Source of the DNA: Candidatus Methylomirabilota bacterium
GTDB taxonomy: Bacteria > Methylomirabilota > Methylomirabilia > Methylomirabilales > Methylomirabilaceae
Length of the DNA: 16,824 nucleotides
Reading direction: 5' to 3'
NCBI GenBank assembly: GCA_028869615.1
Contig: JAGWRQ010000023.1
Location: forward strand, 1 to 16,824
Shown: positions 7,370 through 14,073 of the stretch, in pieces
How positions within the stretch are numbered: the first letter of the stretch is position 1
How the letters are laid out: every line of letters starts with the position of its first letter
Program-made: the position numbers and the translations under genes
Notes under the pieces: model-generated
Seen by the model: only the letters and a program-made list of their open reading frames with translations
What the model was told of the DNA's origin: nothing
Database searches by the model: none

Positions 7370-7819
7370 TCAGCCCTCTGCGTGCTCCACTGTGAGCCGA
7401 AGTTCGGCAACCACCTCGGGGTGTAAACGGATCGAAATGGTGTAGCTGCCGAGCGCCTTGATCGGCTCCTGCAGGAGGATCTTCCTCCGATCCATCTCCA
7501 GTCCCTGAGCAGCCAGGGCGGCGCAGATATCCTGGTTGGTGACAGCGCCGAAGAGCCGATCCTGATCGCCGGCCCGTCGCGCGATGACGCAGTGCAGCTC
7601 TGCGATCCGACCGGCCATCATCTCCGCCGTGCGACGGAGTCTCTCCTCGCGCGCCGTATTCTGTCGAAGCAGGTGATGCAGCGACTTCTTGTTGGCGGAT
7701 GTCGCCGCGACTGCCTTGCGCTTAGGGATCAGGAAATTCCGCGCGAAGCCGTCCGTCACCTCAACCTCATCACCAGCAGAGCCTACCTTTTCCACCCGTT
7801 CCAAGAGAACGATCTTCAT
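7370..7819 (-). CDS. rplI: 50S ribosomal protein L9
   Basis: Large-subunit protein of 149 aa, normal length. The N-terminal 23S-binding domain is clear: MKIVLLERVEKVGSAGDEV, then a G-F-A-R-N-F-L-I-P segment near residues 24-32. A long connecting helix rich in K and R leads to the C-terminal domain with the FGAVTNQDI segment. The ATG at 7819 follows GGAGG with about 10 nt spacing. It sits between the DUF2232 membrane protein and dnaB. Confidence 0.97.
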   Translation of the reverse strand: MKIVLLERVEKVGSAGDEVEVTDGFARNFLIPKRKAVAATSANKKSLHHLLRQNTAREERLRRTAEMMAGRIAELHCVIARRAGDQDRLFGAVTNQDICAALAAQGLEMDRRKILLQEPIKALGSYTISIRLHPEVVAELRLTVEHAEG

Positions 7820-7859
7820 CAGTGCGTGACCTCCTCCGTACTACCTCACTTGAAGCGCG

Positions 7860-8810
7860 TTACGCGTCAGGGGGTCCCGGAAGCGAATACCGGCGAAATA
7901 CGACCCAGATATCGAATAGCCCGACCAACGTCACAAGGAGCAGCAGCAAGGGTTGAAGCAGTAACAGCACAACGCCCACGAACCTTACGAACGGCGAAAG
8001 TCTCAGTCGGCGGATCCAGAACGTGGCAATCGCCAGACCCTGCAGAAAATAGACCGTCATCATGACGAGCAACCCGTTCAGACCGATCTCTTTCGCGATC
8101 GGCAGGCCGCTCAGCAGTAAGACGGCCGATCCGATGAACACCCACACCAGCGAGTCTGGAACGCTCCAGGTAAATCCTGGAGCCGCATCCCCGGATACAG
8201 TGGCTTGGGCCGATCCCCTCCTCGCCAGGAAGAAGTTGGCTGAGGTGCTGAGCAGCGCCGCCGCCATGAAGAGGCCGGGTGAGGTTGTGAGCAGCATACG
8301 TCGCACCTCCTCACCCGACCCGAACAGCGGCCCAACCTCGTCCGGAGAAACGCCCATCTTGCCATACAACTCCATCGCGTCTCGCACGGCGATATCGAGA
8401 CGATGCTTCAGAAAATCCAGTATCGACCCGCCTGCGCCCCATGCCAGGATGAAAAGGCCGACCAGGCCGCCCGCAAGAACAGCCAGACTCCCCACGGCCA
8501 CCGATACCTCCGGGGTCCACTGGCGGCGGATCGCCTCAGCCAGCACCATCGCAGGCAGCCCGAATTCAATGTAGAAGAACCAGGCATGTCCGGGACCCAG
8601 GAGACCGGCGACGAAGATCCCCACGGCAAGCACGCCAAGCAGGGCAACGCCTCGGCCACCTCTCAGGGACAGGAGAATGAGCGGCAGGGGAGTCAGCAGG
8701 CCGAAAAAGCTCCCGGCGATCGGGATCATCCCGCCGACCAACGCAAGCATGAGAGACGCAAGACAAAGGGCGGCGCCTTGCGCAAACGTCCCAGCCGATC
8801 CCTCTTTCAT
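7860..8810 (-). CDS. DUF2232 (YybS-like) integral membrane protein
   Basis: A strongly hydrophobic protein of 316 aa with about eight membrane-spanning segments: around residues 8-30, 33-50, 55-75, 80-92, 100-125, 170-190, 215-240 and 245-310. A more polar loop lies near 130-165. Length, topology and position between rpsR and rplI match the YybS/DUF2232 family, whose function is not established to my knowledge; it has been grouped with small-molecule or vitamin transporters. The open frame runs upstream across rpsR, but the hydrophobic family N-terminus begins at ATG 8810. That ATG has no evident Shine-Dalgarno. In Bacillus, gdpP usually separates yybS from rplI; here it is absent and rplI follows 40 nt later. 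Confidence 0.82.
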   Translation of the reverse strand: MKEGSAGTFAQGAALCLASLMLALVGGMIPIAGSFFGLLTPLPLILLSLRGGRGVALLGVLAVGIFVAGLLGPGHAWFFYIEFGLPAMVLAEAIRRQWTPEVSVAVGSLAVLAGGLVGLFILAWGAGGSILDFLKHRLDIAVRDAMELYGKMGVSPDEVGPLFGSGEEVRRMLLTTSPGLFMAAALLSTSANFFLARRGSAQATVSGDAAPGFTWSVPDSLVWVFIGSAVLLLSGLPIAKEIGLNGLLVMMTVYFLQGLAIATFWIRRLRLSPFVRFVGVVLLLLQPLLLLLVTLVGLFDIWVVFRRYSLPGPPDA

Positions 8811-8838
8811 CGAACGTATGTCGTCAACCCTATCGCAA

Positions 8839-8872
8839 CGATCTGCCGGGTCTTCCCGCTCAGAGCAGATCG
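8839..8872 (-). other. Hairpin spanning the rpsR stop codon
   Basis: On the minus strand an outer 8-bp perfect stem (CGATCTGC with GCAGATCG) encloses a CGGG-AAGA-CCCG mini-hairpin stacked directly on its 3' arm, leaving a 6-nt bulge on the 5' side. The rpsR TGA (8862-8860) falls in this bulge. No T-run follows. It may be an mRNA stabilising or processing structure that tunes expression between the ribosomal genes and the membrane protein gene. Function is inferred. Confidence 0.45.
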
Positions 8873-9096
8873 GCGGCGAAGGGGAGTAATGCGATACTGC
8901 GAGCCCTCTTGATGGCGCCGCCCAACTGGCGCTGATGACCCGCGCAGTTGCCGGAAATCCGGCGCGGAATGATCTTCCCGCGATCCGTAATAAAATTCCT
9001 GAGCCGCTTGGCGTCCTTGAAATCGATTGCCTCGATCTTATCAACGCACCACTTACAGACCTTCTGCCGCCGAAAGCTCCGCCGCTTTTTCAGCAT
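8860..9096 (-). CDS. rpsR: 30S ribosomal protein S18, zinc-binding form
   Basis: Small-subunit protein of 78 aa that pairs with S6 on the platform. The core is textbook S18: a basic N-terminus, V-C-K-W-C-V-D near 13-19, R-G-K-I-I-P-R-R near 39-46, and the C-terminal [10 protein letters not shown] segment. C14, C17, C51 and H54 form a likely CCCH zinc site, so this is the zinc-ribbon ('C+') variant rather than the zinc-free form. It starts 31 nt after ssb; the GGGGGG upstream of ATG 9096 is the only ribosome site and is rather distant. Confidence 0.96.
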   Translation of the reverse strand: MLKKRRSFRRQKVCKWCVDKIEAIDFKDAKRLRNFITDRGKIIPRRISGNCAGHQRQLGGAIKRARSIALLPFAADLL

Positions 9097-9127
9097 CCGT
9101 CATTACCCCCCTGAGCATGATCGCGTT

Positions 9128-9520
9128 TCAGAATGGTACCTCCTCGTCGTCGGACCGGGGCGGCTCCTCCTCGGAGCCTGCCGCATCCTTTCGTCCACCG
9201 ACAAATTGCACCCGCTCTGCAACGACTTCATATTTACTGCGCTTCTGGCCGTCCGGCGTTTCCCATGACCGTTGCTGGAGCCGACCTTCGACCAGCGCCT
9301 GACGCCCCTTGCTCAGAAACTCGGCGCAGGTCTGCGCCTGCTTATCCCAGACGACCACTGTAATGAAACAGACCTCTTCTCGCCGGTCGCCGCCTTTCGT
9401 CGTAAACGAACGATTGACTGCAAGATCAAAGTTACACACGGTCATGCCGGCAGGCGTATGTCGAAGTTCCGGATCCCGTGTCAGATTCCCCAGCAAAATC
9501 ACTTTATTGAAGCTCACCAT
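9128..9520 (-). CDS. ssb: Single-stranded DNA-binding protein
   Basis: OB-fold SSB of 130 aa. The N-terminal FNKVILLGNLTRDPELR segment, the V-W-D segment near residue 57 and the EGRLQQRSWE segment are typical. After a very short linker the protein ends in the acidic tip DDEEVPF, the docking peptide for partner proteins (compare DDDIPF). The linker is only about 20 residues, shorter than in E. coli. The start lies inside the last codons of rpsF (17-nt overlap), preceded by GGGAGG, so the two are coupled. Confidence 0.97.
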   Translation of the reverse strand: MVSFNKVILLGNLTRDPELRHTPAGMTVCNFDLAVNRSFTTKGGDRREEVCFITVVVWDKQAQTCAEFLSKGRQALVEGRLQQRSWETPDGQKRSKYEVVAERVQFVGGRKDAAGSEEEPPRSDDEEVPF

Positions 9521-9884
9521 CCCCCACCTCCCGGGTAGTTGGCACGGCGCTACCCTCGAGCGTGGCGTGCGACTTCGTCTTAAAGCGCCCTCTCCGGGGC
9601 TCCTCAGCCCTGACGACTGTCCCTTTCAGGATAGTCTCAGTAATCCGAAAATGCCGCTCGAGATCGGCCACGACTCCGCCCGCGCTCTCCACTCTCACCA
9701 GGACGTATTGGCCTTCCCGCCGCTTTTTCACCTCGTAGGCCAGTCGCTTTTTTCCCCACTTCTGAACCTCCAGCACTTGTCCACCCTTCTTGGCAACGAC
9801 CTCGCGAAGTCCGTCGATCTCCGTCTCGACACCCTCCTCCGTGAGGGCCGGGTCCAGAATGACAATCACCTCATACTGGCTCAC
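9504..9884 (-). CDS. rpsF: 30S ribosomal protein S6
   Basis: Partner of S18 on the 30S platform. From GTG 9884 the protein has 126 aa and begins MSQYEVIVILDPAL, the standard S6 opening. KKRLAYEV near residue 45 and REGQYV near 55 are also typical. An in-frame GTG at 9893 is possible, but the Shine-Dalgarno GGAGGAGG (9900-9893) overlaps it and is correctly placed, 8 nt away, for GTG 9884. The C-terminal tail (about residues 95-126) is polar and runs into ssb. No S6:S18-binding leader motif is evident in the 19-nt gap after pth. Confidence 0.95.
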   Translation of the reverse strand: MSQYEVIVILDPALTEEGVETEIDGLREVVAKKGGQVLEVQKWGKKRLAYEVKKRREGQYVLVRVESAGGVVADLERHFRITETILKGTVVRAEEPRRGRFKTKSHATLEGSAVPTTREVGDGELQ

Positions 9885-9903
9885 TCTCTTCACCTCCTCC
9901 AGA

Positions 9904-10494
9904 TTACGCCATGCGAGCCTGACGGGCGCCTCGAACGTTGTACCGGTTCATCGCCGCCTCAAGACCTTCCTGCAACAGCAGCTCTACGGCATCGGCAGCC
10001 CGTTGTACCGCCGCCTGTATCGCGTCGCCCTCACGTTCCTCGAAAGGCCCGAGCACATGTGTGACCGCATCCTGCCCGTCCAGAGGCCGCCCGATTCCCA
10101 CCTTGACCCGCAAAAAGTCAGGGCTGCCTACCGCCTCCAGGACGGAACGGACACCCTGATGGCCCCCGTGACCACCGCCGACCTTGATCCGTAACTGAGA
10201 GGTGGGCAGGTCCAGGTCGTCATGCACCACAATAATCCGACTCGGCTCAAGACGTAAGGCCTGTTGCCACCTGGAGACCGGGAAGCCGCTCTCGTTCATG
10301 AAGGTCAAGGGCTTCACCAATAGAACCTGCACTCCGTGCAGGGAGCCCCTCGCAAAAAGCGAACGGTACCGGCAACGCGTGAGGGCCATGCCGACCCGGC
10401 CGGCCACCGTGTCTACCACCCGAAAGCCCACATTGTGGCGACTGGCTTCGTACTCCGGACCGGGATTGCCCAAGCCCACCACGATCCACAACAA
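9904..10494 (-). CDS. pth: Peptidyl-tRNA hydrolase
   Basis: Releases peptides from drop-off peptidyl-tRNA. 196 aa, normal length. The catalytic base H20 lies in SRHNVGF, with D93 in VHDDLDLP and N10 in GLGNPG; N67 corresponds to E. coli N68. The conserved G-G-G-H-G-G-H-N-G block reads GGGHGGHQG, with Q113 where E. coli has N114. The start is TTG 10494 or TTG 10491, both 5-8 nt after a GGGG that overlaps the end of rplY; there is no ATG nearby. It lies 9 nt after rplY, an order seen in many proteobacteria. Confidence 0.94.
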   Translation of the reverse strand: MLWIVVGLGNPGPEYEASRHNVGFRVVDTVAGRVGMALTRCRYRSLFARGSLHGVQVLLVKPLTFMNESGFPVSRWQQALRLEPSRIIVVHDDLDLPTSQLRIKVGGGHGGHQGVRSVLEAVGSPDFLRVKVGIGRPLDGQDAVTHVLGPFEEREGDAIQAAVQRAADAVELLLQEGLEAAMNRYNVRGARQARMA

Positions 10495-10503
10495 GGTACC
10501 CCG

Positions 10504-11187
10504 CTAGGCGGTTTTGCCGCCCTCCTGCTTCCCCTCTTTCACCTCTTTCGCTTCCTTCTTACCGACCACCTCCGGCTCAGCCGGTTTCTCCTCCACTGCG
10601 GCCGCCGCTTCCTCTACCGCTACCCGCTGAATCAGAACCCCAACCACTGGCCTGGCGGGATCCTCAAGCACTCTGATCCCCTCCCCCACCGTGAGTTCAC
10701 GGACGTGAATGGCGTGGCCCAGATCAAGCTGACTGACATCCACCTGGATATGACTGGGAATCGCTCCGGGCAGGCACTCGACGCTCACCTCGCGAAGATG
10801 CTGCTCCAAAATGCCTCCCTTCAGCTTGACACCGACGGCCTCCCCCACCAACCTGACGGGAACCTGAACCTTGATCTTCCGCTCCATGGACACCTCGAGG
10901 AAATCGGCGTGCAGCGGCCCTCCTCGCACCGGGTCCCGCTGCAACTCCTTCAGAATGACCGTCCTCGATCGCTCACCATCCCCATCCAGGGTAAGGGTAA
11001 TCAAGACGTTCTCACCCGCCCCGGTCTCCAGGAGCTTCATCATTTCAAGGGGATTGATTGTCACCGCCACCGGCCCGGAGACGCCGCCATACACAACGGC
11101 CGGAATCAGCCGCTGTCGCCGAAGCGTCTTCGCGGACCTCTTGCCGACCTGCATCCGGACCTGCCCTTTCAGCATCGCTTCTTCCAT
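10504..11187 (-). CDS. rplY: 50S ribosomal protein L25, long CTC/TL5 form
   Basis: 5S rRNA-binding protein of 227 aa, the long two-domain form rather than the roughly 95-aa E. coli form. Residues 1 to about 95 are the L25 domain, with R-L-I-P-A-V-V-Y-G-G near 26-35. The beta-rich TL5 domain follows, and a charged E/K/A-rich tail from about 195 ends the protein. The open frame extends further upstream, but ATG 11187 is preceded by GGGAGGA at proper spacing and matches the family N-terminus. It follows prs by 71 nt, with a hairpin in the gap. Confidence 0.93.
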   Translation of the reverse strand: MEEAMLKGQVRMQVGKRSAKTLRRQRLIPAVVYGGVSGPVAVTINPLEMMKLLETGAGENVLITLTLDGDGERSRTVILKELQRDPVRGGPLHADFLEVSMERKIKVQVPVRLVGEAVGVKLKGGILEQHLREVSVECLPGAIPSHIQVDVSQLDLGHAIHVRELTVGEGIRVLEDPARPVVGVLIQRVAVEEAAAAVEEKPAEPEVVGKKEAKEVKEGKQEGGKTA

Positions 11188-11207
11188 CGAATCCTCCCAC
11201 GTGCGAG

Positions 11208-11238
11208 GCACAGGCAGAACTCTCCTTCGTACCTGTGC
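11208..11238 (-). other. Inverted repeat in the rplY leader
   Basis: Perfect 7-bp arms GCACAGG and CCTGTGC (11232-11238 and 11208-11214 on the plus strand) with a 17-nt loop lie in the prs-rplY gap, about 20 nt before the rplY start. No T-run follows. It could be an autoregulatory or processing structure; the stem is short enough to be chance. Confidence 0.3.
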
Positions 11239-11258
11239 GCCCGATCTATCCTCCCCCG

Positions 11259-12197
11259 TCAAACGAAAAGGCTGCTGACAGACTCCTCTTTGTGGATCCG
11301 GCTGATCGCCTCCCCCAACAGCGGCGCCACCGAGAGGACGGTCAGCTTTTTGGACTTGCCGCCCTCGGGAAGGGGAATGGTGTTCGTGACGACCACCTCT
11401 TCGAGGACTGATCCATCGATCCGCTCCACCGCCGGGCCCGAGAGAACCGGATGCGTGCAACTCGCGAAGATTCGCTTCGCTCCCTTTTCGAGAAGCGCCG
11501 GCACCGCCTGCGTGAGAGTTCCAGCCGTATCGATCATGTCGTCCACGATGATCACGTCCCGCCCCTCGACGTCTCCGACGATATGCATCACCTTCGCCTC
11601 ATTGGGACCTGTCCGACGCTTGTCGATAAATGCCAGCGGGCTCCCCAGGCGCTTGGCGAACGCGCGGGCTCGCTCGACGCCGCCGGCATCCGGCGAAACG
11701 ACTACCGCATCCCCCAACCCCCGCTCCTCGAAAAACCGCAGTAGCACCGGAGCCGCATAGAGATGATCGACGGGGGTCGTGAAGAAACCCTGAATCTGTC
11801 CGGCGTGAAGATCCATCGTCAAGACCCGATGCACCCCGGCCGCTGTGAGCAGATCAGCCGCCAGTTTCGCGGTGATGGGCACGCGAGGCTGGACCTTTCG
11901 ATCCTGCCGCCCATAGCCATAATACGGCATAACCGCTGTAATCCGCCAGGCCGACGCCCGCTTCAAGGCATCGATGATCACCAACAGTTCCATCAGGTTC
12001 TCGTTGACGGGTCGGCAGGTGGGCTGGATCACGAAGACATCGGCGCCCCTGACATTCTCGAGAATCTGGACCAGGATCTCGTCGTCGGCGAAGCGCGATA
12101 CCTCGGCGTCCCCCAGTGGAACGTCGAGATAGTCCGCAATCTCTTGTGACAAGGCCGGATTGGCGTTGCCGGAGAAAAGGATTAACCGATCAGCCAT
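11259..12197 (-). CDS. prs: Ribose-phosphate pyrophosphokinase (PRPP synthetase)
   Basis: Makes PRPP from ribose 5-phosphate and ATP for purine, pyrimidine, histidine and tryptophan synthesis. 312 aa, close to the usual 315. H131 in the [12 protein letters not shown] segment is the catalytic-loop histidine. The PRPP loop is at about 214-228 with D219, D220 and D223, and the [13 protein letters not shown]-binding segment is at 92-101. ATG 12197 is 8 nt after GGAG, and its A is also the last base of a 7-codon upstream ORF. It follows tRNA-Gln by 70 nt, as in Pseudomonas. Confidence 0.97.
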   Translation of the reverse strand: MADRLILFSGNANPALSQEIADYLDVPLGDAEVSRFADDEILVQILENVRGADVFVIQPTCRPVNENLMELLVIIDALKRASAWRITAVMPYYGYGRQDRKVQPRVPITAKLAADLLTAAGVHRVLTMDLHAGQIQGFFTTPVDHLYAAPVLLRFFEERGLGDAVVVSPDAGGVERARAFAKRLGSPLAFIDKRRTGPNEAKVMHIVGDVEGRDVIIVDDMIDTAGTLTQAVPALLEKGAKRIFASCTHPVLSGPAVERIDGSVLEEVVVTNTIPLPEGGKSKKLTVLSVAPLLGEAISRIHKEESVSSLFV

Positions 12198-12220
12198 CAG
12201 ACGTGCTCCGAATACCGCAT
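12197..12220 (-). CDS. Candidate 7-residue leader peptide (uORF) coupled to prs
   Basis: ATG 12220 opens a frame that encodes M-R-Y-S-E-H-V and stops at TGA 12199-12197, whose final A is the first base of the prs ATG (TGATG). It has the best ribosome site in the neighbourhood, AGGAGG ending 4 nt before its ATG, better than the one for prs itself. Termination on top of the prs start would allow re-initiation. That it is translated is inferred; such a short frame can also arise by chance. Confidence 0.4.
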   Translation of the reverse strand: MRYSEHV

Positions 12221-12247
12221 AGTTCCTCCTGCCCCTCTGCGCTTGAC

Positions 12248-12264
12248 GGTGGCCTGCCGCCACC
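12248..12264 (-). other. Hairpin immediately downstream of tRNA-Gln
   Basis: GGTGGC and GCCACC form a perfect 6-bp GC-rich stem with a 5-nt loop, beginning 3 nt after the encoded CCA end of the tRNA. With no T-run, it is more likely a processing or stability element separating the tRNA from the prs mRNA than a terminator. Confidence 0.45.
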
Positions 12265-12267
12265 TGC

Positions 12268-12341
12268 TGGCTGGGGGGCGAGGACTCGAACCTCGATGTG
12301 CAGATCCAAAGTCTGCCGGATTACCCTTATCCGACCCCCCA
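12268..12341 (-). tRNA. tRNA-Gln, anticodon TTG
   Basis: A complete cloverleaf folds on the minus strand. The 7-bp acceptor TGGGGGG pairs with CCCCCCA, with a G discriminator and an encoded CCA. A 4-bp D stem GGAT/ATCC encloses a 7-nt loop. The anticodon stem GCAGA/TCTGC carries loop CTTTGGA, so the anticodon is TTG (reads CAA and CAG). The T arm has CGAGG/CCTCG with loop TTCGAGT. It has 74 nt including CCA and a 4-nt variable loop. The U1-A72 pair and G73 are known glutamine identity features. It lies between ispE and prs in the same direction, so it is probably co-transcribed and cut out of the mRNA. Confidence 0.96.
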
Positions 12342-12363
12342 AGCAAGGGCGAACCATACACCC

Positions 12364-13242
12364 CTACTCACCCGTCGCGAACAGAGGGTTCTTCTCTAAG
12401 GTGCGGCAGGCAACCGCAGCAATTCCGCTCTCAACCAAACTCGACGCGACCCGCTTGGCCATCTCGGCCTCTCGCATGATGCCGAAGACGGTCGGCCCGC
12501 TTCCGCTGACCAGGACCGGGCTTGCGCCCAACAGCAACAATCGCTGTTTGAGGTTGGCGACAGAGGGATAGGCCTCGAGCACCACATCCTCCAGCCTGTT
12601 AAAACAGTATGAAAGCGCAGCCTCTTCCTGGCCAGACTCAACCAAATTTCGCATTGTAAACCCGGCTTTCTCAGATGTCAACGGTAATCTCAGACGACGG
12701 TAGACCGACGCGGTTGAGATTTCCATCCCGGGATTGGCAATCACGAGCCATCGTGGCGCCAGCGCAGCCAGCTCGTCTACCCGCTCCCCTCGCCCCCTTA
12801 CAAAGGCGGCCTCCCGACAAAAGAAGAGGGGCACATCGGAGCCCAACTCAGACCCAAGGCATGTCAGCTCTTCGCGAGGCCACCCAAGATCGTACAACAG
12901 GTTCAGCCCCCACAGGGTCGCCGCGGCGTTGCTTGATCCTCCGCCCATCCCTCCGGCAATCGGGATATGCTTCTCGATCCGAATGTTCACCCCACCGTGC
13001 GCGCCGCTATATCGCAGCAGCAGATCGGCCGCTCGGTGGCATAGATTATCGGGTCCGGACGGAACCTTCGGATCTCTGGCCCAGATTGTAATCCCGCTCG
13101 TGCGGCGTTCCAAGATGATGGTATCGCAGAGCTCGGTCAGCACTACGATCGAACAGATCTCATGGTACCCATCATCGCGCCGGCCAAGAACCTCCAGAAA
13201 GAGATTGATCTTGGAAGGAGAAGTCAGCGTGACCTGCTTCAT
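12364..13242 (-). CDS. ispE: 4-diphosphocytidyl-2-C-methyl-D-erythritol kinase
   Basis: GHMP-family kinase that phosphorylates CDP-methylerythritol, the step between IspD and IspF. 292 aa. The substrate-binding lysine K11 (SPSKINLFL), the glycine-rich ATP loop PIAGGMGGGSSNAA at 94-107 and catalytic D136 in LGSDVPLFF are all present; the C-terminal GSGPTVFGI motif is also intact. ATG 13242 lies 3 nt after the lipoprotein stop with no clear Shine-Dalgarno, which suggests coupling. tRNA-Gln follows 22 nt after the stop. Confidence 0.97.
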   Translation of the reverse strand: MKQVTLTSPSKINLFLEVLGRRDDGYHEICSIVVLTELCDTIILERRTSGITIWARDPKVPSGPDNLCHRAADLLLRYSGAHGGVNIRIEKHIPIAGGMGGGSSNAAATLWGLNLLYDLGWPREELTCLGSELGSDVPLFFCREAAFVRGRGERVDELAALAPRWLVIANPGMEISTASVYRRLRLPLTSEKAGFTMRNLVESGQEEAALSYCFNRLEDVVLEAYPSVANLKQRLLLLGASPVLVSGSGPTVFGIMREAEMAKRVASSLVESGIAAVACRTLEKNPLFATGE

Positions 13243-13245
13243 GTC

Positions 13246-14073
13246 TCACGGAAACCTGAGTAATGGGACCACACCTGTGTCCAGGTTTACCACCTGTGCC
13301 CCTTGGGCCGGCTGCGGGATTCGAAACAGCTCACGAGACAACTCGGGATTCAAATGATACGACCGGTACGATACCTCCACCGCCACCTGCTTCACGGGCT
13401 CCTCCAGGAAGAGCGCGCGCAACCCGTTGGCCGCAGGAGCGTACCGAAATCTCAAGCGAAGTGATTGTCGATCGTACAACTCCCCCCTCAGAAGGCTCAG
13501 GTCGTCATCGGATAACCAGAGGCGCTGCGTCAAGGGCGATTCCTGTTGCCGTAGCAGGTACGCACGATCGTCATCCGGACCATACAGTTCTGTCTTCTCA
13601 ATCTGAACAGCAAGGGGCGGTAATCCAAGAAGTAACCGGATCAAATGGGCCGGCGCCACGCGGAATCCTGTGATCGCGGCCACGTTATCAGGCGTCGCAC
13701 GCCCTTCTACGAATAGATTCTGCAGCAGCGCATGCGCCATCAGCCGGCGTCCGTCGCTCACGATCACCGATGACGTCAACCCGCCCCAGCCGATGCTCTC
13801 CAGTCGAATCAGGTCGGGCCGCTCGATCGCGACCGCCTCTTGACGATACGCGTGCGTTCCCTCCTGTCGCACGGTAAGGTCAAGCACGGCTTGCAACCCT
13901 GTGACTGTGGTCTCGCGCTCCTGTACAGTACGAAGAATCTTCTGTGCAACCGCTTGCGAAGGACGCGGGAGGTCTTTTCCCTCCGGAACCAGATCATGCG
14001 TATAGGCGCACCCGCTCAGCGCTATGCCTGTCATGAGCGCCAAAAACCGCCGGGACGGACGACCACCGGTCAT
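13246..14073 (-). CDS. Outer-membrane lipoprotein of the LolB-like type
   Basis: 275 aa with a clear lipoprotein signal peptide. R5, R8 and R9 precede a hydrophobic stretch that ends in the lipobox LSGC with C22; A23 at +2 does not give inner-membrane retention, so outer-membrane sorting is expected. The mature part is rich in alternating beta-type segments, consistent with a LolA/LolB or DUF4292 fold that binds lipoprotein acyl chains, but sequence motifs alone are weak. Context is stronger: TPR, lolB, ispE, tRNA-Gln, prs is the order in Pseudomonas, and lolB-ispE-prs occurs in E. coli. The start overlaps the TPR stop (ATGA). Confidence 0.8.
   Translation of the reverse strand: MTGGRPSRRFLALMTGIALSGCAYTHDLVPEGKDLPRPSQAVAQKILRTVQERETTVTGLQAVLDLTVRQEGTHAYRQEAVAIERPDLIRLESIGWGGLTSSVIVSDGRRLMAHALLQNLFVEGRATPDNVAAITGFRVAPAHLIRLLLGLPPLAVQIEKTELYGPDDDRAYLLRQQESPLTQRLWLSDDDLSLLRGELYDRQSLRLRFRYAPAANGLRALFLEEPVKQVAVEVSYRSYHLNPELSRELFRIPQPAQGAQVVNLDTGVVPLLRFP

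Noticed and set aside
9053..9118. Twenty-one-codon ORF in the ssb-rpsR gap overlapping rpsR
   Set aside because: It overlaps the conserved S18 N-terminus out of frame and has no upstream Shine-Dalgarno.
9885..9903. Search for an S6:S18-binding leader motif upstream of rpsF
   Set aside because: The pth-rpsF gap is only 19 nt, mostly ribosome site, and I see no hairpin with the expected CCG bulge.
9309..10064. Plus-strand open frame of 251 codons opposite ssb, rpsF and pth
   Set aside because: Antisense shadow of three conserved genes, with no motif and no ribosome site.
10336..11760. Long plus-strand open frame (474 codons) opposite pth, rplY and prs
   Set aside because: It lies antisense to three secure genes, has no recognisable domain and a low-complexity composition rich in R, P, H and S. 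It is a shadow of GC-biased coding on the other strand.
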